Shown: piece after piece, positions 44,696 through 52,042 of the stretch
Position numbering within the stretch: the stretch's first letter is position 1
How the letters are laid out: each line of letters opens with the position of its first letter
Assembly: GCF_010730195.1 (NCBI RefSeq)
Contig: NZ_AP022613.1
Location: 5,704,001-5,768,000, forward strand
Length of the DNA: 64,000 nt
Origin: Mycobacterium conspicuum
Lineage (GTDB): Bacteria > Actinomycetota > Actinomycetes > Mycobacteriales > Mycobacteriaceae
Direction: 5' to 3'
The notes under the pieces: generated by a model
The model's input: only the letters and a program-made list of their open reading frames with translations
Told to the model about the DNA's origin: nothing
Databases searched by the model: none
Translations under genes and position numbers: made by a program

Positions 44696-44764
44696 CAGGC
44701 GCGCAGCGCGCAGCGGCTTTCACTTCGCGGGAAGCAATTGCGGTGCGGCACGGTTGCATTGCGA

Positions 44765-45622
44765 ATGCGTCTTGGAGTCACGTTCCCGCAAACCGAGCTC
44801 GGGGGAGATCCCGCCGTCCTCCGCACTTACGCCCAGGGCGTGGAACAGCTCGGATTCACCCACATCCTGGCCTACGACCACGTCGTCGGCGCCGACCCCG
44901 CGGTGCACCAGGGCTTCCAGGGCCCCTACGACATCGACACGACATTTCACGAACCGTTCGTCATGTTCGGCTTTTTGGCCGCGGTCACCTCGCTGGAACT
45001 CGTCACCGGCATCATCATCTTGCCGCAGCGGCAGACCGCACTGGTCGCCAAGCAGGCCGCCGAGGTCGACCTGCTCACCGGCGGGCGCTTCCGGCTCGGG
45101 ATCGGGCTGGGCTGGAACGCGGTCGAATACGAGGCGCTCGGTGAGGACTTCACCAACCGCGGCAAACGCTCCGAGGAGCAGGTCGAGGTCATGCGCAAGC
45201 TATGGACCGAACGGTCGGTCACCTTCAACGGCAAATACCACACCGTGACCGGTGCGGGTTTGGCCCCGCTGCCGAATCAGCGCCCGATCCCGCTGTGGTT
45301 CGGCGCGGCCTCAGACCGCGCCTATGAACGCGCCGGACGGCTCGGCGACGGCTGGTTCCCGATGATGGGTCCCGGGCCGGGCCTGGACTACGCGGTTGCC
45401 CGGGTGAAGGAGGCGGCCGTGGCCGCAGGCCGCGACGCCGACAGCCTCGGGATGGAAGGGCGGGTCAGCTGGACCGGCGACCGCGACCAGGTGGCGGCCG
45501 AGATCGCCGAGTGGAAGGCGGCCGGGGCGACGCACCTATCGGTGAACACCATGGGCGCCGGCCTGGCAACCGTCGATGACCACCTCGCCGTCCTGGAGCG
45601 CGTCGCCACCGATCTGAAGTGA
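44765..45622 (+). CDS. LLM-class F420-dependent oxidoreductase (TIGR03619 type)
   Basis: 285 aa from ATG 44765 (MRLGVTFPQTELGG). Luciferase-like TIM barrel: VEQLGFTHILAYDHVVG near the N-terminus, the PxP/ILPQRQTALVAKQAAEVDLLTGGRFRLGIGLGW block, and a cofactor-site RSEEQVEVMRKLW. Mycobacterial members generally use F420; substrate unknown. It begins 69 nt after tRNA-Arg and converges with the Rv0030-like gene with 2 nt between them. It sits exactly at the junction where gene order differs from M. tuberculosis. Confidence 0.88.
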   Translation: MRLGVTFPQTELGGDPAVLRTYAQGVEQLGFTHILAYDHVVGADPAVHQGFQGPYDIDTTFHEPFVMFGFLAAVTSLELVTGIIILPQRQTALVAKQAAEVDLLTGGRFRLGIGLGWNAVEYEALGEDFTNRGKRSEEQVEVMRKLWTERSVTFNGKYHTVTGAGLAPLPNQRPIPLWFGAASDRAYERAGRLGDGWFPMMGPGPGLDYAVARVKEAAVAAGRDADSLGMEGRVSWTGDRDQVAAEIAEWKAAGATHLSVNTMGAGLATVDDHLAVLERVATDLK

Positions 45623-45624
45623 CC

Positions 45625-45948
45625 TCAGTGCAGCTCTCCGCCGTACCGCGCCCGGTTTTCGGCCTCTGCCTCTTCGCGCAGCGCCTCGATCGCCAGGTTC
45701 AATCGGTCGGTCAATTCACCGTGGGCGTAGCTGGTGACGCCCGGATGCAGCGTCAGCTGCAACAACCTGCCGTCGGAATTCGCGACGGCCTGAATGTCGC
45801 CGAGATCCACGCTGTAGGTGACGGTTTCGGCTTGCGCGACAACGGCTTCCCACTTGTCGGCGGCCGCACTTAGCTCCCGCAGAACCGATTCGACGAGAGC
45901 TCGGTCTTTCAGGTCGCTGCGCTCGCTGCGACTGTCCGACCTTGACAC
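45625..45948 (-). CDS. DUF2710-type small protein (Rv0030-like)
   Basis: About 107 aa from GTG 45948 (109 in Rv0030). Helical N-terminal part (KDRALVESVLRELSAAADKWEAVVAQAE), then a YbaB-like beta/alpha stretch: TVTYSVDLGDIQAVANSDGR, TLHPGVTSYAHGELTDRLN. The layout resembles EspH/YbaB-type small proteins associated with type VII loci, but this is only a resemblance. Start uncertain; another GTG lies about 27 nt upstream. Gap to the Rv0029-like gene is 32 nt, so it is the last gene of that operon. Confidence 0.75.
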   Translation of the reverse strand: MSRSDSRSERSDLKDRALVESVLRELSAAADKWEAVVAQAETVTYSVDLGDIQAVANSDGRLLQLTLHPGVTSYAHGELTDRLNLAIEALREEAEAENRARYGGELH

Positions 45949-45980
45949 GATGTCAGTATCATCGACCCCTCTCACCAGCG

Positions 45981-47129
45981 TCAATTCAAAGCGTCGAGCT
46001 TCTGAAACCAGGAGAAGTGATAGTTCGCCGACAGCAAATCCCCGGTAACCACGCCCTCGGCGGCGGCCAGCAGCAGACAGTTGGCCAGGAGGCCGGAATC
46101 GACGTCCGGATACTGGTCCAGTAGCCGGCACCGCGCCGTATCAAGGTGCACCCGCAGCAGATCGACTTCGTCCTCGACGACACCGGTCGCCGCGGCCGCG
46201 GCCTTGGCCAACGTGTGCACGATGCGCGGCACGCCGTCGCGCCAGTGCGTGGCTTGAATTAATTGCCATCCCAGGTCGTCAACGGCAGGCAGGTCGCGCG
46301 GCTGCGACGAGGACTGTGTCGCGGCGAAATCGGTCGACCAGCCCAGCGGATCACCGGGACTGTAGGTCTCGACGCGCTGCGCATCGCCGATCAATGCGGA
46401 AGCTCGGCCCGTGCGTCGCCCGGGCTCCAACAACCGCACGCCGGCCGGCAACTTGATCCCCGCGGGCACCCATCCGTGGGCGAGGTCGGTGACCAAAACC
46501 GTGCTGCCGTCGGGGTAATCGCCGACCGCCCAATTCAGCCTGGGTTCTTGGCGCGCGACGAAAGCCACCAGCCGCCGCAATCGTTCGGCGTCGGATTCCA
46601 CCGAGGCGGGCGTCGGCGGCTCCGGGGTTTCCACCCGCGTCGTCGCGGGCTCGTTGACGTCCTCTGCGACGTCCGGCATTTCAACCACGTTGACGGCGGG
46701 GATCACTTGCGTCTTATCGATATCCGCCGCGGGGGCTTCCCGCACGGCGTGCCGCGGGGATCGCGCCCGACCGCCGGCCGGCGCGGCGCGCAGCTGACGA
46801 ACCGTGGACTCGACTCGCCGCTCGGCACGGCTGCGGGCCTCGTTGATGACCCGGGCCTCTTCTGCCTGCCGGGCCGCATCACTCATTCCCGCTCGCCGGA
46901 TCATCCTCAGCTCGTCGTTGGCGCTGCTGGCGATCCGCCGCAGGTCGGCATTGAGATACTCTGCCAGCGTTGAGGTTTCGGCGTTAACCGTCGCAAGTTC
47001 GGCGGGCCAAAGGCCGCCGATGACCCACGGGGTGCAATCGACAGGAGAGCTGAAGGTGGGAATCGCCAGCGATTCCCTTGTCGCTCTCCGGAGGCGCCGG
47101 CGCGCCGTGTTCCGACCGAAGATCGCCAC
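45981..47129 (-). CDS. Rv0029-like protein, T7SS-associated unknown (DUF5631/5632-like)
   Basis: 382 aa from GTG 47129 (365 in Rv0029). No catalytic motif seen. Layout: N-terminal segment FSSPVDCTPWVIGGLWPAEL; a coiled, Arg/Ala/Glu-rich region (about 65-130); a Pro/Glu-rich linker (about 140-185); then a C-terminal globular part with EPRLNWAVGDYPDGSTVLVTDL, GWVPAGIKLPAGVRLLEPG and a helical end. Similar tails occur in mycobacterial proteins encoded near ESX loci. No signal peptide. Function unknown. Confidence 0.78.
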   Translation of the reverse strand: MAIFGRNTARRRLRRATRESLAIPTFSSPVDCTPWVIGGLWPAELATVNAETSTLAEYLNADLRRIASSANDELRMIRRAGMSDAARQAEEARVINEARSRAERRVESTVRQLRAAPAGGRARSPRHAVREAPAADIDKTQVIPAVNVVEMPDVAEDVNEPATTRVETPEPPTPASVESDAERLRRLVAFVARQEPRLNWAVGDYPDGSTVLVTDLAHGWVPAGIKLPAGVRLLEPGRRTGRASALIGDAQRVETYSPGDPLGWSTDFAATQSSSQPRDLPAVDDLGWQLIQATHWRDGVPRIVHTLAKAAAAATGVVEDEVDLLRVHLDTARCRLLDQYPDVDSGLLANCLLLAAAEGVVTGDLLSANYHFSWFQKLDALN

Positions 47130-47209
47130 CGCGTAAGCGTACCGGCACCCGCCGCCGGCGTTTTCGCCGGTGAATTGTGCGTCGATCCCGGCCTGGGTAG
47201 CGTGGGGCC

Positions 47210-47353
47210 ATGGCTGATTCTGCGCTGCAGCAGCAACTCGACGAGGTGCGCACGTTGCTGCGCCGCGCGCGAGAGTTGTTCGGCGCCAATCCGATCGAGC
47301 CGCCGGAGGATATCGCACCCGACCCCGATATCGCCAAGCCCTGGCTGCTTTAG
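47210..47353 (+). CDS. Small ORF (47 aa), divergent from Rv0029-like gene
   Basis: ATG 47210 to TAG 47353. The peptide is MADSALQQQLDEVRTLLRRA followed by RELFGANPIEPPEDIAPDPD and IAKPWLL: an amphipathic helix plus a Pro/Asp-rich tail, a convincing protein-like composition. It is the only plus-strand gene inside the minus-strand Rv0023-Rv0030-like block. It diverges from the Rv0029-like gene over 80 nt and its stop overlaps the stop of the Rv0028-like gene by a few bases. GTGGGG lies just upstream of the ATG. No family recognised. Confidence 0.6.
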   Translation: MADSALQQQLDEVRTLLRRARELFGANPIEPPEDIAPDPDIAKPWLL

Positions 47354-47655
47354 GCTTTGCGACGGCGTAGTCGATGCGCCAGCAGCTTTTCGATCGCCAC
47401 ATCGAGATCGTGGGCGGTCGGAACCTCCGCGGACGGGGTGTGGCCCGCGGCGACGATCTCGTTGCGCACTTCTAGCAACGCCTTGAGGCACGACACATCC
47501 GCGGTCAACACGATGGCGCGCGCCAAGGTGGCGGCGTCGGTGTCCATCGCCTCGGCGCTCAGGGCGACGCTGTGCATATAGCCGCCACGACAGGAGCGGA
47601 CCAGGATATGTCCGCTGGGGTGAACGGTGTCGAACGCGGGGTTGGCGTCCGTCAT
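47350..47655 (-). CDS. DUF2694-type small protein (Rv0028-like)
   Basis: 101 aa, exactly the length of Rv0028. N-terminal NPAFDTVHPSGHILVRSCRGGYMHSVALS is beta-rich, then MDTDAATLARAIVLTADVSCLKALLEVRNEIVAAG is helical, ending in a very basic tail (HRLRRRKA). The family is small, actinobacterial, and often encoded beside EspC-like genes; function unknown. Its ATG overlaps the stop of the Rv0027-like gene (ATGA). Confidence 0.82.
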   Translation of the reverse strand: MTDANPAFDTVHPSGHILVRSCRGGYMHSVALSAEAMDTDAATLARAIVLTADVSCLKALLEVRNEIVAAGHTPSAEVPTAHDLDVAIEKLLAHRLRRRKA

Positions 47656-47969
47656 CGGCCGCCGTCGGTGATGTCGCCGAAGTCGCGCGCCGCCTGTTGG
47701 TCGTGCTCGTCCCACATCGTCGCCGACGTCCTGAGGTTGTGTGCCATCTCGGCGTGGTTGTCAGCCTGTTGCTGATAGCACTGCCACCGCAGTTCCAACA
47801 GTTCGCGGCCGGCCTCGCGCAGCTCACCGAAGATCGGTCCGAGGGAGTCCAGACTCTCCTGGATCGCGGGATGCGACGACGGCACGGTCCGCAAGTACTC
47901 CGACGTCTCCTCGTGATGGACGGCGGCCGCACGCAACTGCGCGGGCACCGCCTGGATTCGATCTGCCAT
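47652..47969 (-). CDS. EspC/DUF2580-like small helical protein (Rv0027-like)
   Basis: 105 aa, the same length as Rv0027. Predicted helical hairpin: helix 1 about 5-28 (VPAQLRAAAVHHEETSEYLR), turn with SSHPAIQESLDSLG, helix 2 about 48-85. The C-terminal segment has WDEHDQQAARDF, similar in position to the export signals of type VII substrates but without a clear YxxxD/E. EspC-family proteins are ESX secretion-associated; this assignment is inferred from size, fold and neighbours. Between the DUF4226 gene (14 nt gap) and the DUF2694 gene. Confidence 0.8.
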   Translation of the reverse strand: MADRIQAVPAQLRAAAVHHEETSEYLRTVPSSHPAIQESLDSLGPIFGELREAGRELLELRWQCYQQQADNHAEMAHNLRTSATMWDEHDQQAARDFGDITDGGR

Positions 47970-47983
47970 CCGCTGTCTCCTCT

Positions 47984-49402
47984 TCAGTCGCCGGTGCTCG
48001 ACGTCGCCGCCGGCCGGGTCGGGGCCGGTGGGTCCGTCCTGGCCGGTGCGGTCGGTGGGGCAGGTGGCGTCCCTGCCGCCGATCCTTGCGTTGCGGGCGG
48101 GTGCTCCCAGCCTAGAAAGCTCGGCCCACTCACGGTGGCGATGTGCTGAATCTGGCCGTCGAGCAGCGCTTTACCGTTGCCGAGCGCAAGGGCGTGGCGG
48201 TCGCGGAGGACGCCGATGTCTCCGGGGATGACCCGCTGGGGATCGATCGGGTTGCTGACCGCCGTCCCAGGCGGCGGAATGGTGATGCTCTGCTGGTGGA
48301 AGGCCTCGGCGATCGGCGTGCCACCGACCGCGGCCTGGATCACCGCCGCCAGTTGCGGGCTGCCCGCCGTCACCGTCTCGCCGTCGGGCAAGGTGACCAC
48401 CGTCGGGCCGCTGGGCGGCGGTTCGGGCTCGCTTCCGGCCGCGTCGACCGGTTCGGTGCCTTTCGGGTCGCCAGCTTCGTCGCCGTCCGTCGGTTCGGGC
48501 TCGGCGCCGTCGAGCAACTTGGAAAGCGGAAGCCCGCCTTCGCTATTCCACCCCGGTGCGGAGCCACCCGGCAGTGATCCTCCGCCGAAACTGGGGATGC
48601 TCGGCATCATCGACGGCATCGCCGTGGGCGTCATCGGCGCGGGCGTCGCCGGTGGCGGCGGAGCCGCAGCGAGCGCATCCTGCGCGGGTAATCCCTCGGC
48701 GGGCAGGCCGGGGTCGTCAAGCAGTGCATCCAGGTACGGATCCGCTGCGGCGTCGTCGGGCGTTCCCGCGGGTGGATCGTCGGGCACGGCGGGCGCGGAT
48801 GGCCGTGGAGCGGGAACGGCCACTTCGTTTTTCGAGGCGTCGTAGAGGGATGTCCACGCGGCCATCAGGGTCGACTTCGAGGTGTCATCCAAACTCGCGT
48901 TGGCGACCACGGCGCGGATGTCACGCAGCTTGCTGATCAGGAACCGCTGGAAGTCACGCGCTCCTGCCGGGGTGTCCAAGTCGGAGCGGGCCCGGACCGC
49001 CCCTTCGGTCTCCTGCTGCAGCTTGCTCAGCTCTTCGCTGCCCTCGACCGTTTTCAAGTGGGCGTTCAGGATCGCCGAGATCACCTGCAGATCGAGGTGA
49101 GAACTCGCCGAATTCTGGTGTGCCAGAGCGGCTTCGGCGTCCGCGATGGCCTTGGCGGCCTCACCCTGCTGCGGTTCGTGAGACGCCGGCGGTGCGCCGG
49201 CCAGGCGCGGCGGGCCGCCGAACACGTCCGGGTGTTGCTGGCGGATTCTGCCCAGGATCGCATCGAGTTGGTCGGGCCGCGTGGTGGGGATGATCACGGC
49301 CACCAGCTCGCTCGGCGTCAGCCCGGTCTGCCACGCGTTCGGGTCGCCCGTGCGGTCCCGAATCTGTTTGACCGCGGCGAGTACATCCCGATAGGTCGCC
49401 AT
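47984..49402 (-). CDS. DUF4226-type large protein (Rv0026-like)
   Basis: 472 aa from ATG 49402 (448 in Rv0026). N-terminal helical segment (MATYRDVLAAVKQIRDRTGD), a DUF4226-like helical domain (about 75-165) containing DTPAGARDFQRFLISKLRDI, a long Pro/Ala/Asp-rich linker (about 170-330), then a C-terminal domain with TVVTLPDGETVTAGSPQLAA and VIPGDIGVLRDRHALALGNG, ending in a Pro/Thr-rich tail. The C-terminal motif resembles the second half of NlpC/P60 domains without the cysteine half. No signal peptide. Likely a type VII-associated exported or scaffold protein (inference). Confidence 0.8.
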   Translation of the reverse strand: MATYRDVLAAVKQIRDRTGDPNAWQTGLTPSELVAVIIPTTRPDQLDAILGRIRQQHPDVFGGPPRLAGAPPASHEPQQGEAAKAIADAEAALAHQNSASSHLDLQVISAILNAHLKTVEGSEELSKLQQETEGAVRARSDLDTPAGARDFQRFLISKLRDIRAVVANASLDDTSKSTLMAAWTSLYDASKNEVAVPAPRPSAPAVPDDPPAGTPDDAAADPYLDALLDDPGLPAEGLPAQDALAAAPPPPATPAPMTPTAMPSMMPSIPSFGGGSLPGGSAPGWNSEGGLPLSKLLDGAEPEPTDGDEAGDPKGTEPVDAAGSEPEPPPSGPTVVTLPDGETVTAGSPQLAAVIQAAVGGTPIAEAFHQQSITIPPPGTAVSNPIDPQRVIPGDIGVLRDRHALALGNGKALLDGQIQHIATVSGPSFLGWEHPPATQGSAAGTPPAPPTAPARTDPPAPTRPAATSSTGD

Positions 49403-49440
49403 GCCGGCCGACAGTAGCGAGACCTGGCGGCGGCGACAAT

Positions 49441-49803
49441 TCACCTCGTCGAGGATGTGTACTGTGCCCGCAAGCCCTGCAGCACAGCGCTTTTGGCGCG
49501 GTCGAGTTCGTGTGCACGCTCCACGACCGCGGCAATCTCGCGTTGTTTGGCAACCAGGAACTTCTGAAATTCGCGTGCGCCCATCGGGGTATCGACGGCG
49601 GCGCCCGCTTGACCCGACGCTACCCGGTCGATCTCCGCGGCGATCGCATCGAGCCGGGTGACGCTTTCGCGCAGCACGGCGTGAGCCTCGGAGATCGCCT
49701 GGACCAGCACCCGGTCGGCGTCGGCCACCGTGTCGTGCGAGCTCGACAGCGCTGCCTGCCGCGCCCGGACGGCGGCCAACATGGATTGTTCTTGCTCCGA
49801 CAC
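49441..49803 (-). CDS. DUF4226-type small protein (Rv0025-like)
   Basis: 120 aa from GTG 49803, exactly the Rv0025 length; AGGAGG sits 8 nt before this GTG, while the GTG at 49812 overlaps that ribosome site. Mostly helical. The stretch DTPMGAREFQKFLVAKQREI matches the DTPAGARDFQRFL segment of the neighbouring 472-aa protein, so the two probably arose by duplication of one DUF4226 domain. Gap to the Rv0026-like gene is 38 nt. Confidence 0.82.
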   Translation of the reverse strand: MSEQEQSMLAAVRARQAALSSSHDTVADADRVLVQAISEAHAVLRESVTRLDAIAAEIDRVASGQAGAAVDTPMGAREFQKFLVAKQREIAAVVERAHELDRAKSAVLQGLRAQYTSSTR

Positions 49804-49827
49804 GGGTCCCACCTCCTCAGAGCGTGC

Positions 49828-50643
49828 TCAAAAGGGTCTGCGTATTTGCACGTTGCCGCCCAGTCGGCTAATCCGCACCGTCGCACCCGAGTAGGGCGCT
49901 TCGACGACCAGATTGTTGCCGATGGCCAACTGCACATGCCCGGCATGGGGGAAGACGAGGTCCCCCGGCCTGACCTGCGAGCGCGGGACCGGGATTCCGT
50001 CATTGATCTGCTGGTACGTCGTGCGGTCCAGGTGCAGGCCGGCCTGCGCATAGGACCACTGCACCAGCCCCGAACAGTCAAACTGGTCAGGGCCCGTCGC
50101 GCCCCAGACATACGGGCGGCCCAACCGCGACAACGCCGCACGCACCGCGACGCCGGCGCGGCCGCCCGCCCCGGGCAGGCGGGCCAGGCGGGCCAGACCG
50201 GGGCCGTGCCGGTGCGTCATGCGGTACCGCAGCGCTCGCAGCGCCATCAGGTGCCGCCGAGCCCGGCGTCGGGCCACCAAGACATGCGCTCGCTGGGCCC
50301 GCAGTCGCGCCGCGCTTCGGCGCAACGCCTCGCGCTGTGCCATCGGGCTGGCCGCAGGCATGCCGTCGGCCAGGGCTTGATGCAGCACATTCTTGGTCAG
50401 CTGCCGTGCCTGCGCGTGGTCGCGTTGGGCGCTGGCGATGACGGCTTCGGTCGCCGCGTCTGTCCGCGCCGCCGACGCCAACGCATCGCGGCTGCGGCGT
50501 GCCGCGATCTGATAGTGCTGTTGTCCCGCAACGTCATCCAGCGCGACGACGTGACTGGTGCGCGCGTCCAGCGCAACCCGCGGACCGCTGTCGGCGAACA
50601 GTTGATGAGCGCGCCTGAGCGCTTGCACTTCGCCTTCGATCAC
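49828..50643 (-). CDS. NlpC/P60 peptidase-family protein (Rv0024-like)
   Basis: 271 aa from GTG 50643. The C-terminal NlpC/P60 domain (about 170-271) has the catalytic Cys190 (FDCSGLVQWSY), His236 (AGHVQLAIG) and RPGDLVF between them, consistent with an active D,L-endopeptidase of peptidoglycan. The N-terminal 160 residues are Ala/Arg/His-rich helices with no Sec signal, which suggests non-Sec export, possibly type VII, or a cytosolic role. GTG overlaps the stop of the XRE gene (GTGA), so regulator and enzyme are coupled. Confidence 0.87.
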   Translation of the reverse strand: MIEGEVQALRRAHQLFADSGPRVALDARTSHVVALDDVAGQQHYQIAARRSRDALASAARTDAATEAVIASAQRDHAQARQLTKNVLHQALADGMPAASPMAQREALRRSAARLRAQRAHVLVARRRARRHLMALRALRYRMTHRHGPGLARLARLPGAGGRAGVAVRAALSRLGRPYVWGATGPDQFDCSGLVQWSYAQAGLHLDRTTYQQINDGIPVPRSQVRPGDLVFPHAGHVQLAIGNNLVVEAPYSGATVRISRLGGNVQIRRPF

Positions 50644-51419
50644 GCGCCGTCCTCCTGGCCGGCCGAGCCGCGGTTCGCCGACTCAACCGTCTCGGTGAAG
50701 GCGCGGACGTGTGGCAGCGCCCAGGCAGGGATGACACCGCGGTTGCGAATCTCCCACACGTCGTCGCTGCTGACGCCGAGCAGTGCCGCAATGATCGGAT
50801 CCGGCAGCGACGATTGCGCGCACGCCGCGTCGAATCGCGCACTGAGGCTGGCGGGCATCCGCCGTAGCAGGTCGGCCCGGGTCTCCTCGAGTTCCGTGAG
50901 GTGCTCCATCAACCGGGTCGTCGAGTCGGGGCCCGCGGTGACCGCCACCCGCCAGGAGCTGGCCGCCAGCCTCTCAGCCTTCACGCACTGCTCAATCACA
51001 GACAGAATATACGTCTCATATTCGTTTGATGTCGTCGCAGGCAGCCGATCGATGACAGATTTGATGGCATCGAGCTGTGCTTCGGCGTAGCCCTCGAGGA
51101 CTTCCGTGTCGCTGTGGCGATCGACCACGACCGACGCGGCCCGCCGCGGCGCCGTCGTCTGCGGGGTCTGCGCGGCCATCAGCCGGGCCAGCTCGGCGTC
51201 CGGATCGGCTGCCACCACAAGGCGCGAATAGGTGCCCGGCGGCAACCCGAGGCCATTCTCAACCTTCTGAACTGTGCTTTTGTGTGGTTTGCGGGCGCCG
51301 CGCTCGAGGTAGCTCAATCCCATGACGCTGACGCCGGTGGCCGCCGCGAGCTCCGCCAAGGACCAATCGCGGGATTCCCGCAGCGCCCGGATCGCCGCGC
51401 CGGCCGATTCACGGCTCAT
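50640..51419 (-). CDS. XRE-family transcriptional regulator (Rv0023-like)
   Basis: 259 aa from ATG 51419 (256 in Rv0023). N-terminal helix-turn-helix of the XRE/Cro type (residues about 6-62: IRALRESRDWSLAELAAATG, VSVMGLSYLERGARKPHKST), and a helical C-terminal region of about 170 residues with an EYETYILSVIEQCVKAERLAASSW segment spanning two motifs. First gene of the minus-strand block, divergent from whiB5, so it probably regulates this block and itself. Rv0023 has been linked to redox and drug tolerance in M. tuberculosis. Confidence 0.88.
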   Translation of the reverse strand: MSRESAGAAIRALRESRDWSLAELAAATGVSVMGLSYLERGARKPHKSTVQKVENGLGLPPGTYSRLVVAADPDAELARLMAAQTPQTTAPRRAASVVVDRHSDTEVLEGYAEAQLDAIKSVIDRLPATTSNEYETYILSVIEQCVKAERLAASSWRVAVTAGPDSTTRLMEHLTELEETRADLLRRMPASLSARFDAACAQSSLPDPIIAALLGVSSDDVWEIRNRGVIPAWALPHVRAFTETVESANRGSAGQEDGA

Positions 51420-51473
51420 CGGACGCTCCGGCCATAGCCGGATATTACACAGGCAACGGTCCGCAGTTGTGGA

Positions 51474-51540
51474 TATACGTTTTGGTCGACGTTTCCCTTG
51501 CGTCAGCACCTTCTATCTGTATACGCTTTTGCCTACGTTT
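51474..51540. promoter_or_regulatory. Direct-repeat pair in the XRE-whiB5 divergent promoter
   Basis: Two 21-bp copies at 51474-51494 and 51520-51540, identical at 17 of 21 positions; both begin TATACG, share TTT in the middle and end ACGTTT. Copies are 46 bp apart start to start. They lie in the 143-nt gap between the XRE gene and whiB5, 23 nt before the whiB5 ATG. Either an operator for the XRE protein or WhiB5, or the TATACG parts serve as -10 elements; both may apply. Confidence 0.55.
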
Positions 51541-51562
51541 CAGTTCGAGGAGGAGGCTCGGC

Positions 51563-51988
51563 ATGGTCGCCACGGGACACCCCTGCACAACCAACCCGGA
51601 ATTATGGTTCGGCTACCCCGACGACGACGGTGGTGACGGCGCCGCGAAAGCGCGCGCGTACGAGCGGTCGGCTACCGAGGCGCGCATCCAGTGCCTGCGC
51701 CGTTGCCCGCTGGCCCAGCAGCGCCAGTGCGCCCAGCGCGCCATCAAGCACCGCGAGGAGTACGGCGTGTGGGCCGGCATCAAACTTCCCGGCGGCCAAT
51801 ACCGCAAGCGCGCGCAACTGGCCGCGGCCCACGAGACGCTGCGCCGCATCGCCGCCGGCGAAATCAACTCCAGGCAACTCCCCGAGAATGCGGCCCTCCT
51901 GTCCCGCAGCGGGCACCAGACGGCTCCGGTGACGGCGGTGGTGCTGCACCTGCCCGCCTCGCGGATTGGTCCGCGCCCGGCGGCGTAA
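51563..51988 (+). CDS. whiB5: WhiB-family iron-sulfur regulator WhiB5
   Basis: 141 aa (139 in M. tuberculosis). The [4Fe-4S] cysteines are Cys8, Cys44, Cys48 and Cys56 (HPCTT, IQCLRRCPLAQQRQC). The usual G[VI]WGG turn is GVWAG here, followed by a basic GGQYRKRAQL segment and an extended C-terminus. ATG 51563 chosen by the strong AGGAGGAGG upstream. WhiB5 is known to influence virulence and type VII genes in M. tuberculosis. It faces the Rv0023-like block, as in that species. Confidence 0.93.
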   Translation: MVATGHPCTTNPELWFGYPDDDGGDGAAKARAYERSATEARIQCLRRCPLAQQRQCAQRAIKHREEYGVWAGIKLPGGQYRKRAQLAAAHETLRRIAAGEINSRQLPENAALLSRSGHQTAPVTAVVLHLPASRIGPRPAA

Positions 51989-52042
51989 AAGCGCCGCACC
52001 GCCGGTCAGTTTGTTGGCCCTGCCGACGGGGTAGGCGTTGGC

